Part shown: piece after piece, positions 14,922 to 24,299 of the stretch
Position numbering within the stretch: the stretch's first letter is position 1
Layout of the letters: each line of letters starts with the position of its first letter
Assembly: GCF_030814955.1 (NCBI RefSeq)
Contig: NZ_JAUSWB010000011.1
Location: 18,460 to 82,459 of the forward strand
DNA length: 64,000 nucleotides
Reading direction: 5' to 3'
From: Planomicrobium stackebrandtii
Lineage (GTDB): Bacteria > Bacillota > Bacilli > Bacillales_A > Planococcaceae
Notes under the pieces: generated by a model
Database searches by the model: none
What the model was told of the DNA's origin: nothing
What the model saw: the letters and a program-made list of their open reading frames with translations, nothing else
Translations under genes and position numbers: made by a program

Positions 14922-15323
14922 ATGAGTATATTCCCTAAGTCGCTTGAGTCCATGGAACAAGCCCTTTCAGCATCGACATTGCGGCAGCGAGTGCACTCGG
15001 CGAATATCGCCAATGTGGACACCGCTAATTACAAAAGCAAAAAAGTCGATTTCCAAGCAGCCTTGGATACCGCAATAAACAATCAAAGTCTCTCCAGCTA
15101 CAAAACTAACGAACGCCACCTCTCATTTAGCAATGAATCTTCAATTGGTAAAACAGAAATCCTTACCGACAATTCAACAAAATACAATAATAATGGCAAC
15201 AATGTCGATATGGATGTAGAAATGGCCGAGCTTGCAAAAAACCAGTTATGGTATAACGCTGTTACAGAACGGGTCAACGGCAAGCTCAACAGTCTCAGCT
15301 CAGTAATTAATGGAGGGAGATAA
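14922..15323 (+). CDS. flgB: proximal rod protein FlgB
   Basis: 133 residues. SLESMEQALSASTLRQRVHSANIANVDTANYKSKKVDF is the rod N-terminal signature, and VDMDVEMAELAKNQLWYNAVTERVNGKLNSL the C-terminal one. It is the first gene of the long fla operon and sits directly below the c-di-GMP riboswitch terminator. AAAGGAG lies before ATG 14922. Confidence 0.96.
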   Translation: MSIFPKSLESMEQALSASTLRQRVHSANIANVDTANYKSKKVDFQAALDTAINNQSLSSYKTNERHLSFSNESSIGKTEILTDNSTKYNNNGNNVDMDVEMAELAKNQLWYNAVTERVNGKLNSLSSVINGGR

Positions 15324-15327
15324 AAAA

Positions 15328-15783
15328 ATGAGTTTATTCAGTGGGTTTAATATCAGCGCATCCGGATTGACGGCCAATCGCATGCGCATGGACGTCGTAT
15401 CCGCCAACATCGCCAACGCTAATACAAATCGCGCCGAGCTGGTGGATGGGGAATGGCTCCCGTACCGCCGGAAAACAGTGGAATTGTCGCAAAGCGGCGG
15501 ATCACCGTTTGCCAATCAACTGCAGTCAGTTATTAATAGAGGGAACACAGCTGTATCTGGAGTCGAAGTATCAGAGATCAGAGAAGATGACGCCCCTTTT
15601 AACCTGTCCTACGATCCGGAACATCCGGATGCCGGAGAAGACGGCTATGTTCGTACCTCCAATGTTGATCCGCTGAAAGAAATGGTGGATCTGATGTCTG
15701 CAACCCGTTCTTATGAAGCGAACGTCACTGCGTTGAATGCTTCAAAAAGCATGTATATGAAAGCTTTGGAGATCGGAAAATAA
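15328..15783 (+). CDS. flgC: proximal rod protein FlgC
   Basis: 151 residues from ATG 15328 (GGAGGGAG upstream; an in-frame ATG at 15310 overlaps flgB and is less likely). LFSGFNISASGLTANRMRMDVVSANIANANT and NVDPLKEMVDLMSATRSYEANVTALNASKSM are diagnostic. It is a structural rod subunit, co-translated with flgB. Confidence 0.96.
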   Translation: MSLFSGFNISASGLTANRMRMDVVSANIANANTNRAELVDGEWLPYRRKTVELSQSGGSPFANQLQSVINRGNTAVSGVEVSEIREDDAPFNLSYDPEHPDAGEDGYVRTSNVDPLKEMVDLMSATRSYEANVTALNASKSMYMKALEIGK

Positions 15784-15833
15784 ATCGATGATTATTAAGA
15801 ACAATCTACTATAGAACATCAAGGAGGCCCCCC

Positions 15834-16130
15834 ATGGAAAAAATAGGCCAGATTCAACCCCCATTTATTCAAAATCAATTGTTCGATAAAGTGCAGCCTG
15901 AAAACAAAGTTGAAGGATTTGGAGAAATATTCAAAGATGCGCTAAAAGAAGTGAGCAAAGCGCAAAATGAATCAGATAAATTGACCAACCAATTGGTGAC
16001 AGGAGAAGTACAGGATGTACACGAAGTCATGATTGCTTCGCAAAAGGCCAGTTTGTCATTGCAGATGACGATGCAGGTCCGCAATAAGGTTGTTGAAGCG
16101 TATCAAGAAGTAATGAGAATGCAAGTATGA
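15834..16130 (+). CDS. fliE: hook-basal body adaptor FliE
   Basis: 98 residues. FliE links the MS ring to the rod. The C-terminal half (VTGEVQDVHEVMIASQKASLSLQMTMQVRNKVVEAYQEVMRMQV) is the conserved family part. It precedes fliF as in other Bacillales. AAGGAGG lies before ATG 15834. Confidence 0.95.
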   Translation: MEKIGQIQPPFIQNQLFDKVQPENKVEGFGEIFKDALKEVSKAQNESDKLTNQLVTGEVQDVHEVMIASQKASLSLQMTMQVRNKVVEAYQEVMRMQV

Positions 16131-16137
16131 TGCGTAA

Positions 16138-17775
16138 ATGAAAGAGAAGGTTTCAGTATATAAAACGAAGTTAAAGGAATCTTGGACCAGTTTTTCTCCT
16201 GTGACAAAATGGGCTGTTATTGGTTCCTTTTTTCTTACCTTAATTATTATTATTGTCTTTGTTTTTCTCAATAATCGCACTAACTTCTCAGTGTTGTATT
16301 CTGATCTGGCAGCAGCAGAAGCGGGCGAAATCAAGACGGCTATTGAAGAACAGGCTATTCCGGTGGAAGTATCGGCCGATGGCAAAACGATCAGCGTACC
16401 TGAAGAGCATTTGGCAGATTTGAAAGTCAGCCTGGCTGCGGAGGGGATACCGAAGAACGGCAATGTGAATTACGGGATATTCAGCGAAAATATGGGGCTC
16501 GGAATGACCGATCGCCATTTTGATGTTGTGGAACGGGACGCCATGCAAAATGAGTTGGCGTATTTGATTGAACAAATCGATGGAGTAACAGAAGCGAATG
16601 TCATGATTACACTGCCGAAAGAAAATGTTTGGATCACGGATGAAGAGCAGACATCTACAGCTTCTATTGTCATCCAAGGCGATTCGACGCTGCAATTGGA
16701 TCAAAAGCAGATTAACGGTTTGTATCACTTGATCAGCAAATCAGTTCCAAGTTTGCCGGCTGAACAGGTAGTGATCATGGACCAAAACGGCCAAGTGTTT
16801 GAAGTGCAGGATGCCAACGTGGCAGATACCAATCTGTCGGTCTACCAGCAGCATCGCGAAATCCAAAAAGGCATCGAGCAGGATATTCAACGTGAGCTGC
16901 AGCAAATGCTCGGCTTATTGCTTGGGCAGGACAAAGTGGTTGTCTCTGTTATGACAAACATCGATTTCACGAAAGAAAAGCGGGAAGAGCAATTGGTTGA
17001 ACCCGTCGATGTTGAAAACAATGAAGGCTTGGATATCAGCGTGGAACGCATCGTCGAAACTTATTCGAGCGAAGGCGTGGTCGTGGAAGATCCAGCAGGA
17101 ACCGGTGAAACGGAAGTCGCCAATTATCCGGGCTTGGATGGTGCTGGAAACAGCGAGTCGGAGCGTACGGAAGAGCGGATCAACAGTGAAGTCAACCGGA
17201 TTAACCGGCAAATTGAGATGAGCCCTTATGTGATTGATGACATTACGATCAATGTCGGCGTAGAGCCGCCAGTTCCGGAAAATCCGGCCAGTTTAACACA
17301 GGAAAATGTCACGGACATCAGTAATCTATTGAAGAATGCTGTCAGTACTTCATTGAGCATGAATGAATTTGCTGCAACCGAAGTGGAACTGGAAGACCGA
17401 ATTTCTGTTTTTGCAACTGAATTCCAAGGACGTCCGGATATTGAGGAAGAAGAACAAGCTGAAACATTCCTCGCCGGCGTACCGAACAATCTGCTTCTGG
17501 TCATTGCCGCAGCAGTTGTGCTGGTACTGATCATCGTCATTGTATTGCTATTGCTTCGCAGAAAGAAAAAAGAAGTAGTATTTGAAGAAGAGTATGATTT
17601 TGGAGGTTTTGAACAGGCGCTAGCCAAGTCAAACCAAGTAAATATTGAAGAAGAAGTTGATTTGTCTGAGTTTAGTGCCAGATCGAATCCGAAGCGGAAA
17701 ACGATTGAAAAGCTTGCCAAAGGAAGACCTGAAGACTTTACTAAATTGTTGCGGTCATGGATGGCAGATGACTAG
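16138..17775 (+). CDS. fliF: MS-ring protein FliF
   Basis: 545 residues with membrane helices at about 26-45 and about 450-470, and a large extracytoplasmic part between them. It forms the membrane ring that nucleates flagellar assembly. The YscJ/FliF N-domain contains FSVLYSDLAAAEAGEIKTAI and ERDAMQNELAYLIEQIDGV. The last 30 residues (PKRKTIEKLAKGRPEDFTKLLRSWMAD) are the FliG-binding tail. The ATG starts 7 bases after the fliE stop with a poor ribosome site, so translation is probably coupled. Confidence 0.97.
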   Translation: MKEKVSVYKTKLKESWTSFSPVTKWAVIGSFFLTLIIIIVFVFLNNRTNFSVLYSDLAAAEAGEIKTAIEEQAIPVEVSADGKTISVPEEHLADLKVSLAAEGIPKNGNVNYGIFSENMGLGMTDRHFDVVERDAMQNELAYLIEQIDGVTEANVMITLPKENVWITDEEQTSTASIVIQGDSTLQLDQKQINGLYHLISKSVPSLPAEQVVIMDQNGQVFEVQDANVADTNLSVYQQHREIQKGIEQDIQRELQQMLGLLLGQDKVVVSVMTNIDFTKEKREEQLVEPVDVENNEGLDISVERIVETYSSEGVVVEDPAGTGETEVANYPGLDGAGNSESERTEERINSEVNRINRQIEMSPYVIDDITINVGVEPPVPENPASLTQENVTDISNLLKNAVSTSLSMNEFAATEVELEDRISVFATEFQGRPDIEEEEQAETFLAGVPNNLLLVIAAAVVLVLIIVIVLLLLRRKKKEVVFEEEYDFGGFEQALAKSNQVNIEEEVDLSEFSARSNPKRKTIEKLAKGRPEDFTKLLRSWMADD

Positions 17776-17786
17776 GAGAGTGGCCA

Positions 17787-18800
17787 ATGGTTAGAGGAAT
17801 ACAAGAGTTGACAGGGATTCAGAAAGTGGCCATCTTATTGGTTGGTTTAGGACCTGAAGTCTCGATTGAGATATTTAAGCAACTGACAGAGCCGGAAATC
17901 GATCAATTAACCATGGAAATTTCCAACGTTCGACAGTTGAAGAACAGCCAAACAGAAAGAGTCATTAATGAATTTTACGAAATGATTCTAGCCCAGGATT
18001 ATATGAATGAAGGTGGTTTGGTTTACGCCCGAAATATCCTTGAACAGGCACTGGGAAAAGATAAGGCGATGGACACCATCAACCGGCTATCAAACCGGCT
18101 TCAAGTAAAACCATTTAGTTTTGCTCGAAAAGCCGATCCAAACCAGATTTTAAATGTTCTGCAGCACGAACAGGCCCAAACGATTGCATTGGTGCTGTCC
18201 TATTTGGATGCTAAGCAATCGTCGAAGATTTTGTCTGAGTTGCCGAGTGACAAACAAGCGGAAGTCGCAAGGCGGATCGCCTTGATGGAAAGCACTTCTC
18301 CGGATGTCATCCATCAAGTAGAGCAGATTTTAGAGCGGAAGCTGACTGCTACAGGATCACAGGATTATACTGCTACCGGTGGTGTTGAAGCGATTGTTCG
18401 CGTGTTGAGCAATGTTGATCGCGGTACAGAAAAATCCATATTGACCGAACTCGAAAAAGATAATGTGGAACTGGTTGCGGAAATCAAAAAACGTATGTTT
18501 GTCTTCGAAGATATTGTCAATCTGGAAACTCGTTCCGTTCAGCGAATTGTCCGTGAAGTGAGCGATGCTGATCTGACATTTGCACTTAAAGTAGCGAGCG
18601 AGGAAGTCAAAGACAGTATTTACCGCAATATGTCTACACGAAGAGCGGAAGCTATTCGTGAAGAAATCGAAGTTATGGGGCCAGTGAAGCTGAAAGATGT
18701 AGAGAATGCACAAACAAATATCGTCGGATTGATCCGAAGCATGGAAGAAAAAGGAGAAATTGACGTAGCGCGTGGAGAAGGAGAGGAAATGATTGTCTAA
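17787..18800 (+). CDS. fliG: flagellar motor switch protein FliG
   Basis: 337 residues, the usual length. It binds FliF by its N-domain and meets MotA through charged residues in the C-domain (FEDIVNLETRSVQRIVREVSDADLTFALKVAS). The middle domain contains EHPQ-like HEQAQTIALVLSYL. It forms the rotor ring with FliM and FliY. The stop overlaps the fliH start. Confidence 0.97.
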   Translation: MVRGIQELTGIQKVAILLVGLGPEVSIEIFKQLTEPEIDQLTMEISNVRQLKNSQTERVINEFYEMILAQDYMNEGGLVYARNILEQALGKDKAMDTINRLSNRLQVKPFSFARKADPNQILNVLQHEQAQTIALVLSYLDAKQSSKILSELPSDKQAEVARRIALMESTSPDVIHQVEQILERKLTATGSQDYTATGGVEAIVRVLSNVDRGTEKSILTELEKDNVELVAEIKKRMFVFEDIVNLETRSVQRIVREVSDADLTFALKVASEEVKDSIYRNMSTRRAEAIREEIEVMGPVKLKDVENAQTNIVGLIRSMEEKGEIDVARGEGEEMIV

Positions 18801-19590
18801 CATCATTCGTCTTCCACAGTCTCTTTCTAAAGAAAAGAAAATTATCCAGACTCGTAAAATTGAGACTAAAAAAACTGTTTTCAGTAATCAGGAACAGGAT
18901 CCAAGGCAGCAACGCCAGCAATTACTACAAGAAATTGCTGAGTTGGAAACTCGCCAGGAACAATTGCACAACCAAATTTTAAACGATCAGCAAACGGCAC
19001 AGCAGGAAATAAGTGAATGGTGGCACGACAAGCAGCATGAAGCTTTAGAGCATGCTGAAAAACTGGCGCAAGAAGCACGGCAGCAAGGATTTCAAGCTGG
19101 ATTTTCAGAAGGCCTCCAGCAAGCTGAGCAGGACAGTGTTGAAAAACGACTGGAAATGACTCACTTGCTGGAAACGGCTTACGACGAAAAAACAAGAATT
19201 ATCCAGCAGGCTGAACCTTTCTTATTATCATTAAGTGTCAAAGTGGCAGAGAAAATTATTCATAATGAACTCCGCCAGGACACAAAGCAGGTGCTGCACA
19301 TTATACAGCATGCATTAAAGCAGGTAGAGGAATCGGAAGACGTCACGATGCAGGTTTCTGCTGAAGACTATCCAACCATCATTCCATTTTTGGAAGAACT
19401 AAAGACGTACATTAAAGCTGATTCGGAATTGAAACTGGTTCCAGTGGCCAATCTGACGCCAGGCGGCTGCAGGATTCATACGGCGAGCGGATCTTACGAC
19501 GCCGTGGTCGACAATCAGCTGGATGAAATCAAAAAACAATTGCTCGCTTATTGTGAGGAGAAGACCAACGATGAACCTGTGGGAAGATGA
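18793..19590 (+). CDS. fliH: flagellar export ATPase regulator FliH
   Basis: 265 residues from TTG 18793 with GGAGAGGAAA before it, overlapping the fliG stop. The N-terminal half is a Gln/Glu-rich coiled coil with AEKLAQEARQQGFQAGFSEGLQQAE. The C-terminal half binds FliI (LLSLSVKVAEKIIHNEL, GGCRIHTASGSYDAVVDNQLDEIKKQLL). It regulates and docks the export ATPase at the export gate. Confidence 0.92.
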   Translation: MSNIIRLPQSLSKEKKIIQTRKIETKKTVFSNQEQDPRQQRQQLLQEIAELETRQEQLHNQILNDQQTAQQEISEWWHDKQHEALEHAEKLAQEARQQGFQAGFSEGLQQAEQDSVEKRLEMTHLLETAYDEKTRIIQQAEPFLLSLSVKVAEKIIHNELRQDTKQVLHIIQHALKQVEESEDVTMQVSAEDYPTIIPFLEELKTYIKADSELKLVPVANLTPGGCRIHTASGSYDAVVDNQLDEIKKQLLAYCEEKTNDEPVGR

Positions 19591-20887
19591 GTATCTGGAA
19601 TTGCTGAGTGACATCGAACCGATTCAAAAGCATGGGAAAGTGATTCAGGTCATCGGCTTGACGATTGAATCGAGAGGGCCAAATGCGAAAATCGGCGAGC
19701 TTTGCCTGTTATATCCAAACCGCAATGAACCACCGATTGAAGCGGAAGTGGTCGGCTTTAGAGAAAATCGGATTATGCTCATGCCGCTGCAGGACTTATC
19801 GCAAGTCGGTCCGGGATGCTTAGTAGTCGCAACAGGCGGGCCGCTTCAAATCAAAGTCGGTCCCTCCATTTTAGGGAAAATCCTGGATGGAACAGGAATG
19901 CCGCTTGATGAAAGTTTATTGCCGCGCGGATTGAAAAAGTATTCCACGAACAACGCACCACCAAATCCGTTAAAACGTCCGCGGATTGATAAGCCCCTTG
20001 AAGTCGGTGTCCGTGCGATTGACGGTTTGCTGACCGTTGGCCAAGGCCAGCGTGTTGGCGTATTTGCAGGAAGCGGCGTCGGAAAAAGTACCTTAATGGG
20101 CATGATTGCCCGCAATACCGAAGCCGATATCAACGTTATCGCTTTAGTCGGGGAACGAGGGCGTGAAGTTCGGGATTTTATTGAACGCGACCTCGGTCCT
20201 GAAGGGTTAAAAAAGTCGGTAGTAGTAGCAGCGACTTCAGACCAGACACCGATGCAGCGCATTAAAGCAGCACTTACGGCAACAGCAATTGCCGAATATT
20301 TCCGGGATCAAGGAAAAAACGTCATGCTGATGATGGACTCGGTTACGCGATTTGCCATGGCGCAGCGCGAAGTTGGCTTGGCTGTTGGCGAACCGCCGAC
20401 CAGTAAAGGCTACACACCGAGCGTCTTTGCCCTCTTGCCAAAATTACTGGAGCGCTCAGGCACTTCAAGCAAAGGTTCCATTACTGCTTTCTACACCGTT
20501 TTAGTGGATGGCGACGACATGAATGAACCGATTGCCGATGCGGTGCGCGGAATTTTGGATGGCCATATCGTGTTGGACCGTAAAATTGCCCAAAAAGGCC
20601 AATTCCCAGCGATCAACGTCATGGCCAGCGTCAGCCGCGTTATGCACGAAGTCGTGTCAGAAGAACATCAGCTGGCAGCACGGGAATTCAAGCGTTTGCT
20701 TGCAGCTTACGAAACTTCAGAAGACCTTATTAATATCGGAGCTTACAAGAGTGGCGCAAACAAAGAGATTGATGATGCGATTCGATCGCATCCACTGATA
20801 AAGGAATACTTGCAGCAGGACATTTATGAAAAAGCCAAACTGGAAGAAAGTATAGAGCGGCTATCAGCACAATTTGGGGGCGTTTAA
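19571..20887 (+). CDS. fliI: flagellum-specific export ATPase FliI
   Basis: 438 residues from ATG 19571 (GAGGAG upstream), overlapping the fliH end. Walker A GVFAGSGVGKSTLMG, the GERGREVRDFIERDLG segment and Walker B VMLMMDSVTRFAMAQREVGLA place it in the F1-beta-like FliI/YscN family. It energises early export of flagellar proteins along with FliH and FliJ. Length and motifs are complete. Confidence 0.97.
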   Translation: MNLWEDEYLELLSDIEPIQKHGKVIQVIGLTIESRGPNAKIGELCLLYPNRNEPPIEAEVVGFRENRIMLMPLQDLSQVGPGCLVVATGGPLQIKVGPSILGKILDGTGMPLDESLLPRGLKKYSTNNAPPNPLKRPRIDKPLEVGVRAIDGLLTVGQGQRVGVFAGSGVGKSTLMGMIARNTEADINVIALVGERGREVRDFIERDLGPEGLKKSVVVAATSDQTPMQRIKAALTATAIAEYFRDQGKNVMLMMDSVTRFAMAQREVGLAVGEPPTSKGYTPSVFALLPKLLERSGTSSKGSITAFYTVLVDGDDMNEPIADAVRGILDGHIVLDRKIAQKGQFPAINVMASVSRVMHEVVSEEHQLAAREFKRLLAAYETSEDLINIGAYKSGANKEIDDAIRSHPLIKEYLQQDIYEKAKLEESIERLSAQFGGV

Positions 20888-21359
20888 ACTGACACAATTC
20901 AACTTTCGATTTCAAAAAATATTGGATTTAAAAGAAAATGAAAAGGGCTTTGCGCAGATCCAAATGGCTGAAGCCATCAAAAAGCACGAAGTGGGCCATC
21001 AACGAAACAAAGCCATTCAAAGCCAAATAAGCGATATCGAGCAATTGAAAAATACTAAACAGCAAAGCGGCGTCAATATTTCAGAATTGAGAATGCTGGA
21101 AAGCTATATTCACCAGCTGCAGGATCAATCGCTTTCTTCTAAAAGAGAATTGGAGTATTTGCAGAAAAACGTCTCGACATCTCAAGGTTTGCTGCAAAAA
21201 AAAGCACAGGAAGAAAAAACCTGGGAAAACTTAAAACAGCAAAAATTGAACCATTTCAAAGAAGAAAGCAAAGCGGCTGAGCAAAGCTTTTTTGACGAAA
21301 TGGCCAGCACCCGATTTTATCGTTTGGCCAAAGCGAACAGTTTAGCGGAAGGAAGTTAA
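20874..21359 (+). CDS. fliJ: flagellar export protein FliJ
   Basis: Up to 161 residues, a long coiled coil beginning FNFRFQKILDLKENEKGFAQIQMAEA, as in Bacillus FliJ. The start is uncertain: TTG 20874 lacks a good ribosome site, while a CTG at 20889 has GGGGG eight bases upstream and would give MTQFNFRFQK, matching known FliJ N-termini. FliJ is the central stalk of the FliI hexamer. It overlaps fliI and precedes fliK. Confidence 0.87.
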   Translation: MGAFKLTQFNFRFQKILDLKENEKGFAQIQMAEAIKKHEVGHQRNKAIQSQISDIEQLKNTKQQSGVNISELRMLESYIHQLQDQSLSSKRELEYLQKNVSTSQGLLQKKAQEEKTWENLKQQKLNHFKEESKAAEQSFFDEMASTRFYRLAKANSLAEGS

Positions 21360-21363
21360 GCAG

Positions 21364-22719
21364 ATGGAAGCTTTGAAACTATCGTTTCCACAAACCATAA
21401 GCCCGACTGCAAAAAAAGCGGCTGTACCAGCTCAACAAGATCAGGCTCTGTTTGCTTCTTTGCTGACTTCATTAGGCACCACTGAAGCGGAACTTCCTAG
21501 TGAAGAACAAGCCTCGGCAGAAGGTGTGCTGGAAAACCTGGAATCTTTGTTGGCGCTCCTACAGGAAATACCGGTTGAAGAACAAACGGCTGAACAGCAG
21601 GAACTTCAATATGCGATTCTTCAACTGCAGGAGCTTCAGGCGGGAAATGCACAGCTTAACGTGACGGCACCCAGCCAAACGAGCGGCAGTTTAGCAGAAT
21701 CCACAGCTGCTTCCGCCAAACTGCTTGAGTTGCTCGAAAACATCCAGCAGAAGCTGCAAGTTCTCTCAAGCATAGCGTCTGCACAATCCACAGGAAGTTC
21801 GGTAGTTAAAGAAGCAGCTGAACAAACAAACAGCATCAACCTTATCAATTTACCTCAAATTTCAAAGCAACTAGATGAGTTGATTGGCCTTCTGGAAAAG
21901 GAGCAGCAAGCAACGTTAGCTGCTCAACAAGGAAAGTCGATTGGCCAGGAATTACCGGTTGAAGGGGGCAGATCGGTAAATGATATTCCCAGGTTTCTAA
22001 ATGAAACCTTAAAACCAGTCAAAGAACTTCCGAAAGTCCCTGTTGAAACACAAGGAACATCTCTACAAGCAGAAGAAGTTGCACTTCAGCCATCCGTAAA
22101 ACTTCAGGGTGCCGAGGAACTTCAGTCGCCGAAAGTGGCAGCTGACAGCAAAACGGCTCAAGAGACGACTATCCAGCCAACCACTAGCGTGACGGCTGAA
22201 GCTGTAAAAGCTGCTGGCAACCAAGTGCGGACAGAAGCAAATCCACCCGCTGCACCATTTGTCCGGCTATCCAACCTTCTTGAGGATTTGGGCGGTATGC
22301 TGAAAAGTTCGATGCGCATGGCAGAGACTGCAGAAGGCATGAAAATGCGCGTGAATATTTTTCCGGAACATCTCGGCCACCTGGAAATTCTTCTCACATC
22401 AGTGAACGGAAAACTGGCCGCTCAAATTATGGCAAGCACACCGATGGCAAAAGAAGCACTTGAACTTCAACTCAATCAACTCAGAGCTTCGTTGGTGCAG
22501 CAAGGCGTAGCTGTTGAAAAAATCGAAGTGCTGCAGCAAAGTTCGCCGCAGCCTTTCAGCCAACAGCAATCTCATGCCGAACAGCGATTTTCCCAGCAAC
22601 AGCATAAGAATGGAACAGCCAACCGAGACAAAAATGGCTATTTTCAGCCCGAAGAAGAAAAGGCGTCTATACGGCAGCCTTCGGTTGGCCAGTTGATGAA
22701 AGTGGATTACACAGTATAG
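21364..22719 (+). CDS. fliK: hook-length control protein FliK
   Basis: 451 residues. The long Gln/Glu/Ala-rich N-terminal part is the molecular ruler region. The conserved C-terminal domain shows MKMRVNIFPEHLGHLEILLTSVNGKLAAQIMAS and LNQLRASLVQQGVAVEKIEVLQ (Flg_hook). It switches export from hook to filament proteins through FlhB. AAGGAAG lies before ATG 21364; the gene stands just before flgD and flgE. Confidence 0.93.
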   Translation: MEALKLSFPQTISPTAKKAAVPAQQDQALFASLLTSLGTTEAELPSEEQASAEGVLENLESLLALLQEIPVEEQTAEQQELQYAILQLQELQAGNAQLNVTAPSQTSGSLAESTAASAKLLELLENIQQKLQVLSSIASAQSTGSSVVKEAAEQTNSINLINLPQISKQLDELIGLLEKEQQATLAAQQGKSIGQELPVEGGRSVNDIPRFLNETLKPVKELPKVPVETQGTSLQAEEVALQPSVKLQGAEELQSPKVAADSKTAQETTIQPTTSVTAEAVKAAGNQVRTEANPPAAPFVRLSNLLEDLGGMLKSSMRMAETAEGMKMRVNIFPEHLGHLEILLTSVNGKLAAQIMASTPMAKEALELQLNQLRASLVQQGVAVEKIEVLQQSSPQPFSQQQSHAEQRFSQQQHKNGTANRDKNGYFQPEEEKASIRQPSVGQLMKVDYTV

Positions 22720-22735
22720 AAGAGAGGGTGTTTTG

Positions 22736-23197
22736 ATGAACATCTCGACAGCAACAACGGGAACCGCAGCAGCAGCTCCAGCAGCACCAGCTGCTAAGAC
22801 GGAAGCCACAAATGCACTCGGGCAAGATGCTTTCTTGAAAATCCTGGTCACTCAAATGAAGCACCAGGATCCGATGGAACCATTGAAAGACACGGAATTC
22901 ATTGGGCAGATGGCTCAGTTTACGAGCCTCGAACAACTGACCAACTTAAACAAAACAATGACGCAGTTTGTCAGCAATCAGGGAAGTTCTTCATTAGCGG
23001 ACTATGCACACTTAATCGGCACATCAGTTAAATGGGAGTCAGAAACAGGCTCAGGTGAAGGAATTGTTAAAGCTTTGTCCAGCAAGAACGGCGAGTTGCT
23101 CGCTGAGCTTGAAGGCTCGGATGTAAAAGTGCCAATCGAATCGATTCAACGGATTGAAAAACAAACAGCAGCCACGATTGACCAAGAAATCGTCTGA
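22736..23197 (+). CDS. flgD: hook assembly (cap) protein FlgD
   Basis: 153 residues from ATG 22736; the TTG directly before it is not needed. The core LGQDAFLKILVTQMKHQDPMEPLKDTEFIGQMAQFTSLEQLTNLN is the FlgD signature. It is a short form without the Ig-like insertion, as in Bacillus. It caps the growing hook made of FlgE, encoded next. Confidence 0.95.
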   Translation: MNISTATTGTAAAAPAAPAAKTEATNALGQDAFLKILVTQMKHQDPMEPLKDTEFIGQMAQFTSLEQLTNLNKTMTQFVSNQGSSSLADYAHLIGTSVKWESETGSGEGIVKALSSKNGELLAELEGSDVKVPIESIQRIEKQTAATIDQEIV

Positions 23198-23239
23198 CCC
23201 ATTACGGTCAAAAGATGATTCTTGAAAGGGGAAAATTAA

Positions 23240-24022
23240 ATGTTGCGTTCAATGTACTCAGGAATTTCAGGAATGAAAGGGTTTCAAACCAAGCTGGATG
23301 TAATCGGGAATAATATTTCCAACGTTAATACAATAGGCTACAAAAAAAGTACGATTAACTTTCAAGATCTTCTAAGCCAAAATTTATCAAGCGGTGGAAC
23401 AAATCCCATGCAAATCGGTTTAGGTTCATCAATGGCTTCGATCAATGTAAACCATAATGTAGGATCAGCAATGACTACAGGAGTTGGAACAGATCTTTCG
23501 ATTATGGGTGACGGATTTTTTGTTGTTCAAGATCCAGAAGCTGCCAACGGAGAAGGGCAATATTTAACGCGTGCGGGAAATTTTACTGTGACAGCAGAAG
23601 GTAATTTAGTGACGGCACAGGGATACAATGTTTTAAGCAGTAACGAGCAGGCAATCAATGTCTCAGAGTACGATTCCTTCAGTATCAATCGCTTAGGAGA
23701 AGTAATTGGAAAACAAGCTGATGGAACAGAAACAACGATTGCCGAGATTGGGATTTCCGCACCTGAAAACCCATCAGGCCTTCGGAAGTTTGGCGGTTCT
23801 TTGTATGAGATGACAGGAATGGCCAGTGCAAACGGCTTGAATATCCAAACAGCTACAGACAAGAATACAGAAATTGGTTCTGGGATGCTTGAAATGTCCA
23901 ACGTTGACTTAACGGAAGAGTTTACGGAAATGATCATTGCACAGCGCGGATTCCAGGCGAATTCACGGACAATCACGACTTCAGATGAACTTCTGCAGGA
24001 AGTAGTCAACTTGAAACGATAA
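23240..24022 (+). CDS. flgE: flagellar hook protein FlgE
   Basis: 260 residues, a short hook protein as in Bacillus subtilis. The N-terminal MLRSMYSGISGMKGFQTKLDVIGNNISNVNTIGYKKS and C-terminal SNVDLTEEFTEMIIAQRGFQANSRTITTSDELLQEVVNLKR are the hook signatures. Its position after fliK-flgD supports hook rather than rod identity. It has AAGGGG before ATG 23240. Confidence 0.93.
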   Translation: MLRSMYSGISGMKGFQTKLDVIGNNISNVNTIGYKKSTINFQDLLSQNLSSGGTNPMQIGLGSSMASINVNHNVGSAMTTGVGTDLSIMGDGFFVVQDPEAANGEGQYLTRAGNFTVTAEGNLVTAQGYNVLSSNEQAINVSEYDSFSINRLGEVIGKQADGTETTIAEIGISAPENPSGLRKFGGSLYEMTGMASANGLNIQTATDKNTEIGSGMLEMSNVDLTEEFTEMIIAQRGFQANSRTITTSDELLQEVVNLKR

Positions 24023-24070
24023 TAGAGGAGGCTCAGGCTGAGCAGGGCTAAGCTTTGAACAGCAATCGAC

Positions 24071-24286
24071 ATGATTCAATTGACCAGGTTAAATCGCTCT
24101 TCTTTTGTATTAAATGCTATTTATATTGAACGGTTGGAATCCACACCGGATACCGTCGTGACTTTAACAACGGGCAAGAAAGTCCATGTATTGGAAACCG
24201 TAGAGGAAGTTATGGACAAAGTGACCGATTATTACCGGAAACTGAACATTTTACCTCGTTTGCATGAGCCGAACTTGGACGAATGA
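24071..24286 (+). CDS. swrD: swarming motility/stator power protein SwrD (FlbD family)
   Basis: 71 residues beginning MIQLTRLNRSSFVLNAIYIERLESTPDTVVTLTTGKKVHV, the FlbD family pattern. In Bacillus subtilis SwrD raises flagellar torque. It stands between flgE and fliM as there. In that species fliL comes next, but here fliL has moved beside motB. There is no strong ribosome site; the start is set by the conserved N-terminus. Confidence 0.9.
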   Translation: MIQLTRLNRSSFVLNAIYIERLESTPDTVVTLTTGKKVHVLETVEEVMDKVTDYYRKLNILPRLHEPNLDE

Positions 24287-24299
24287 GGGGGCAATCAAG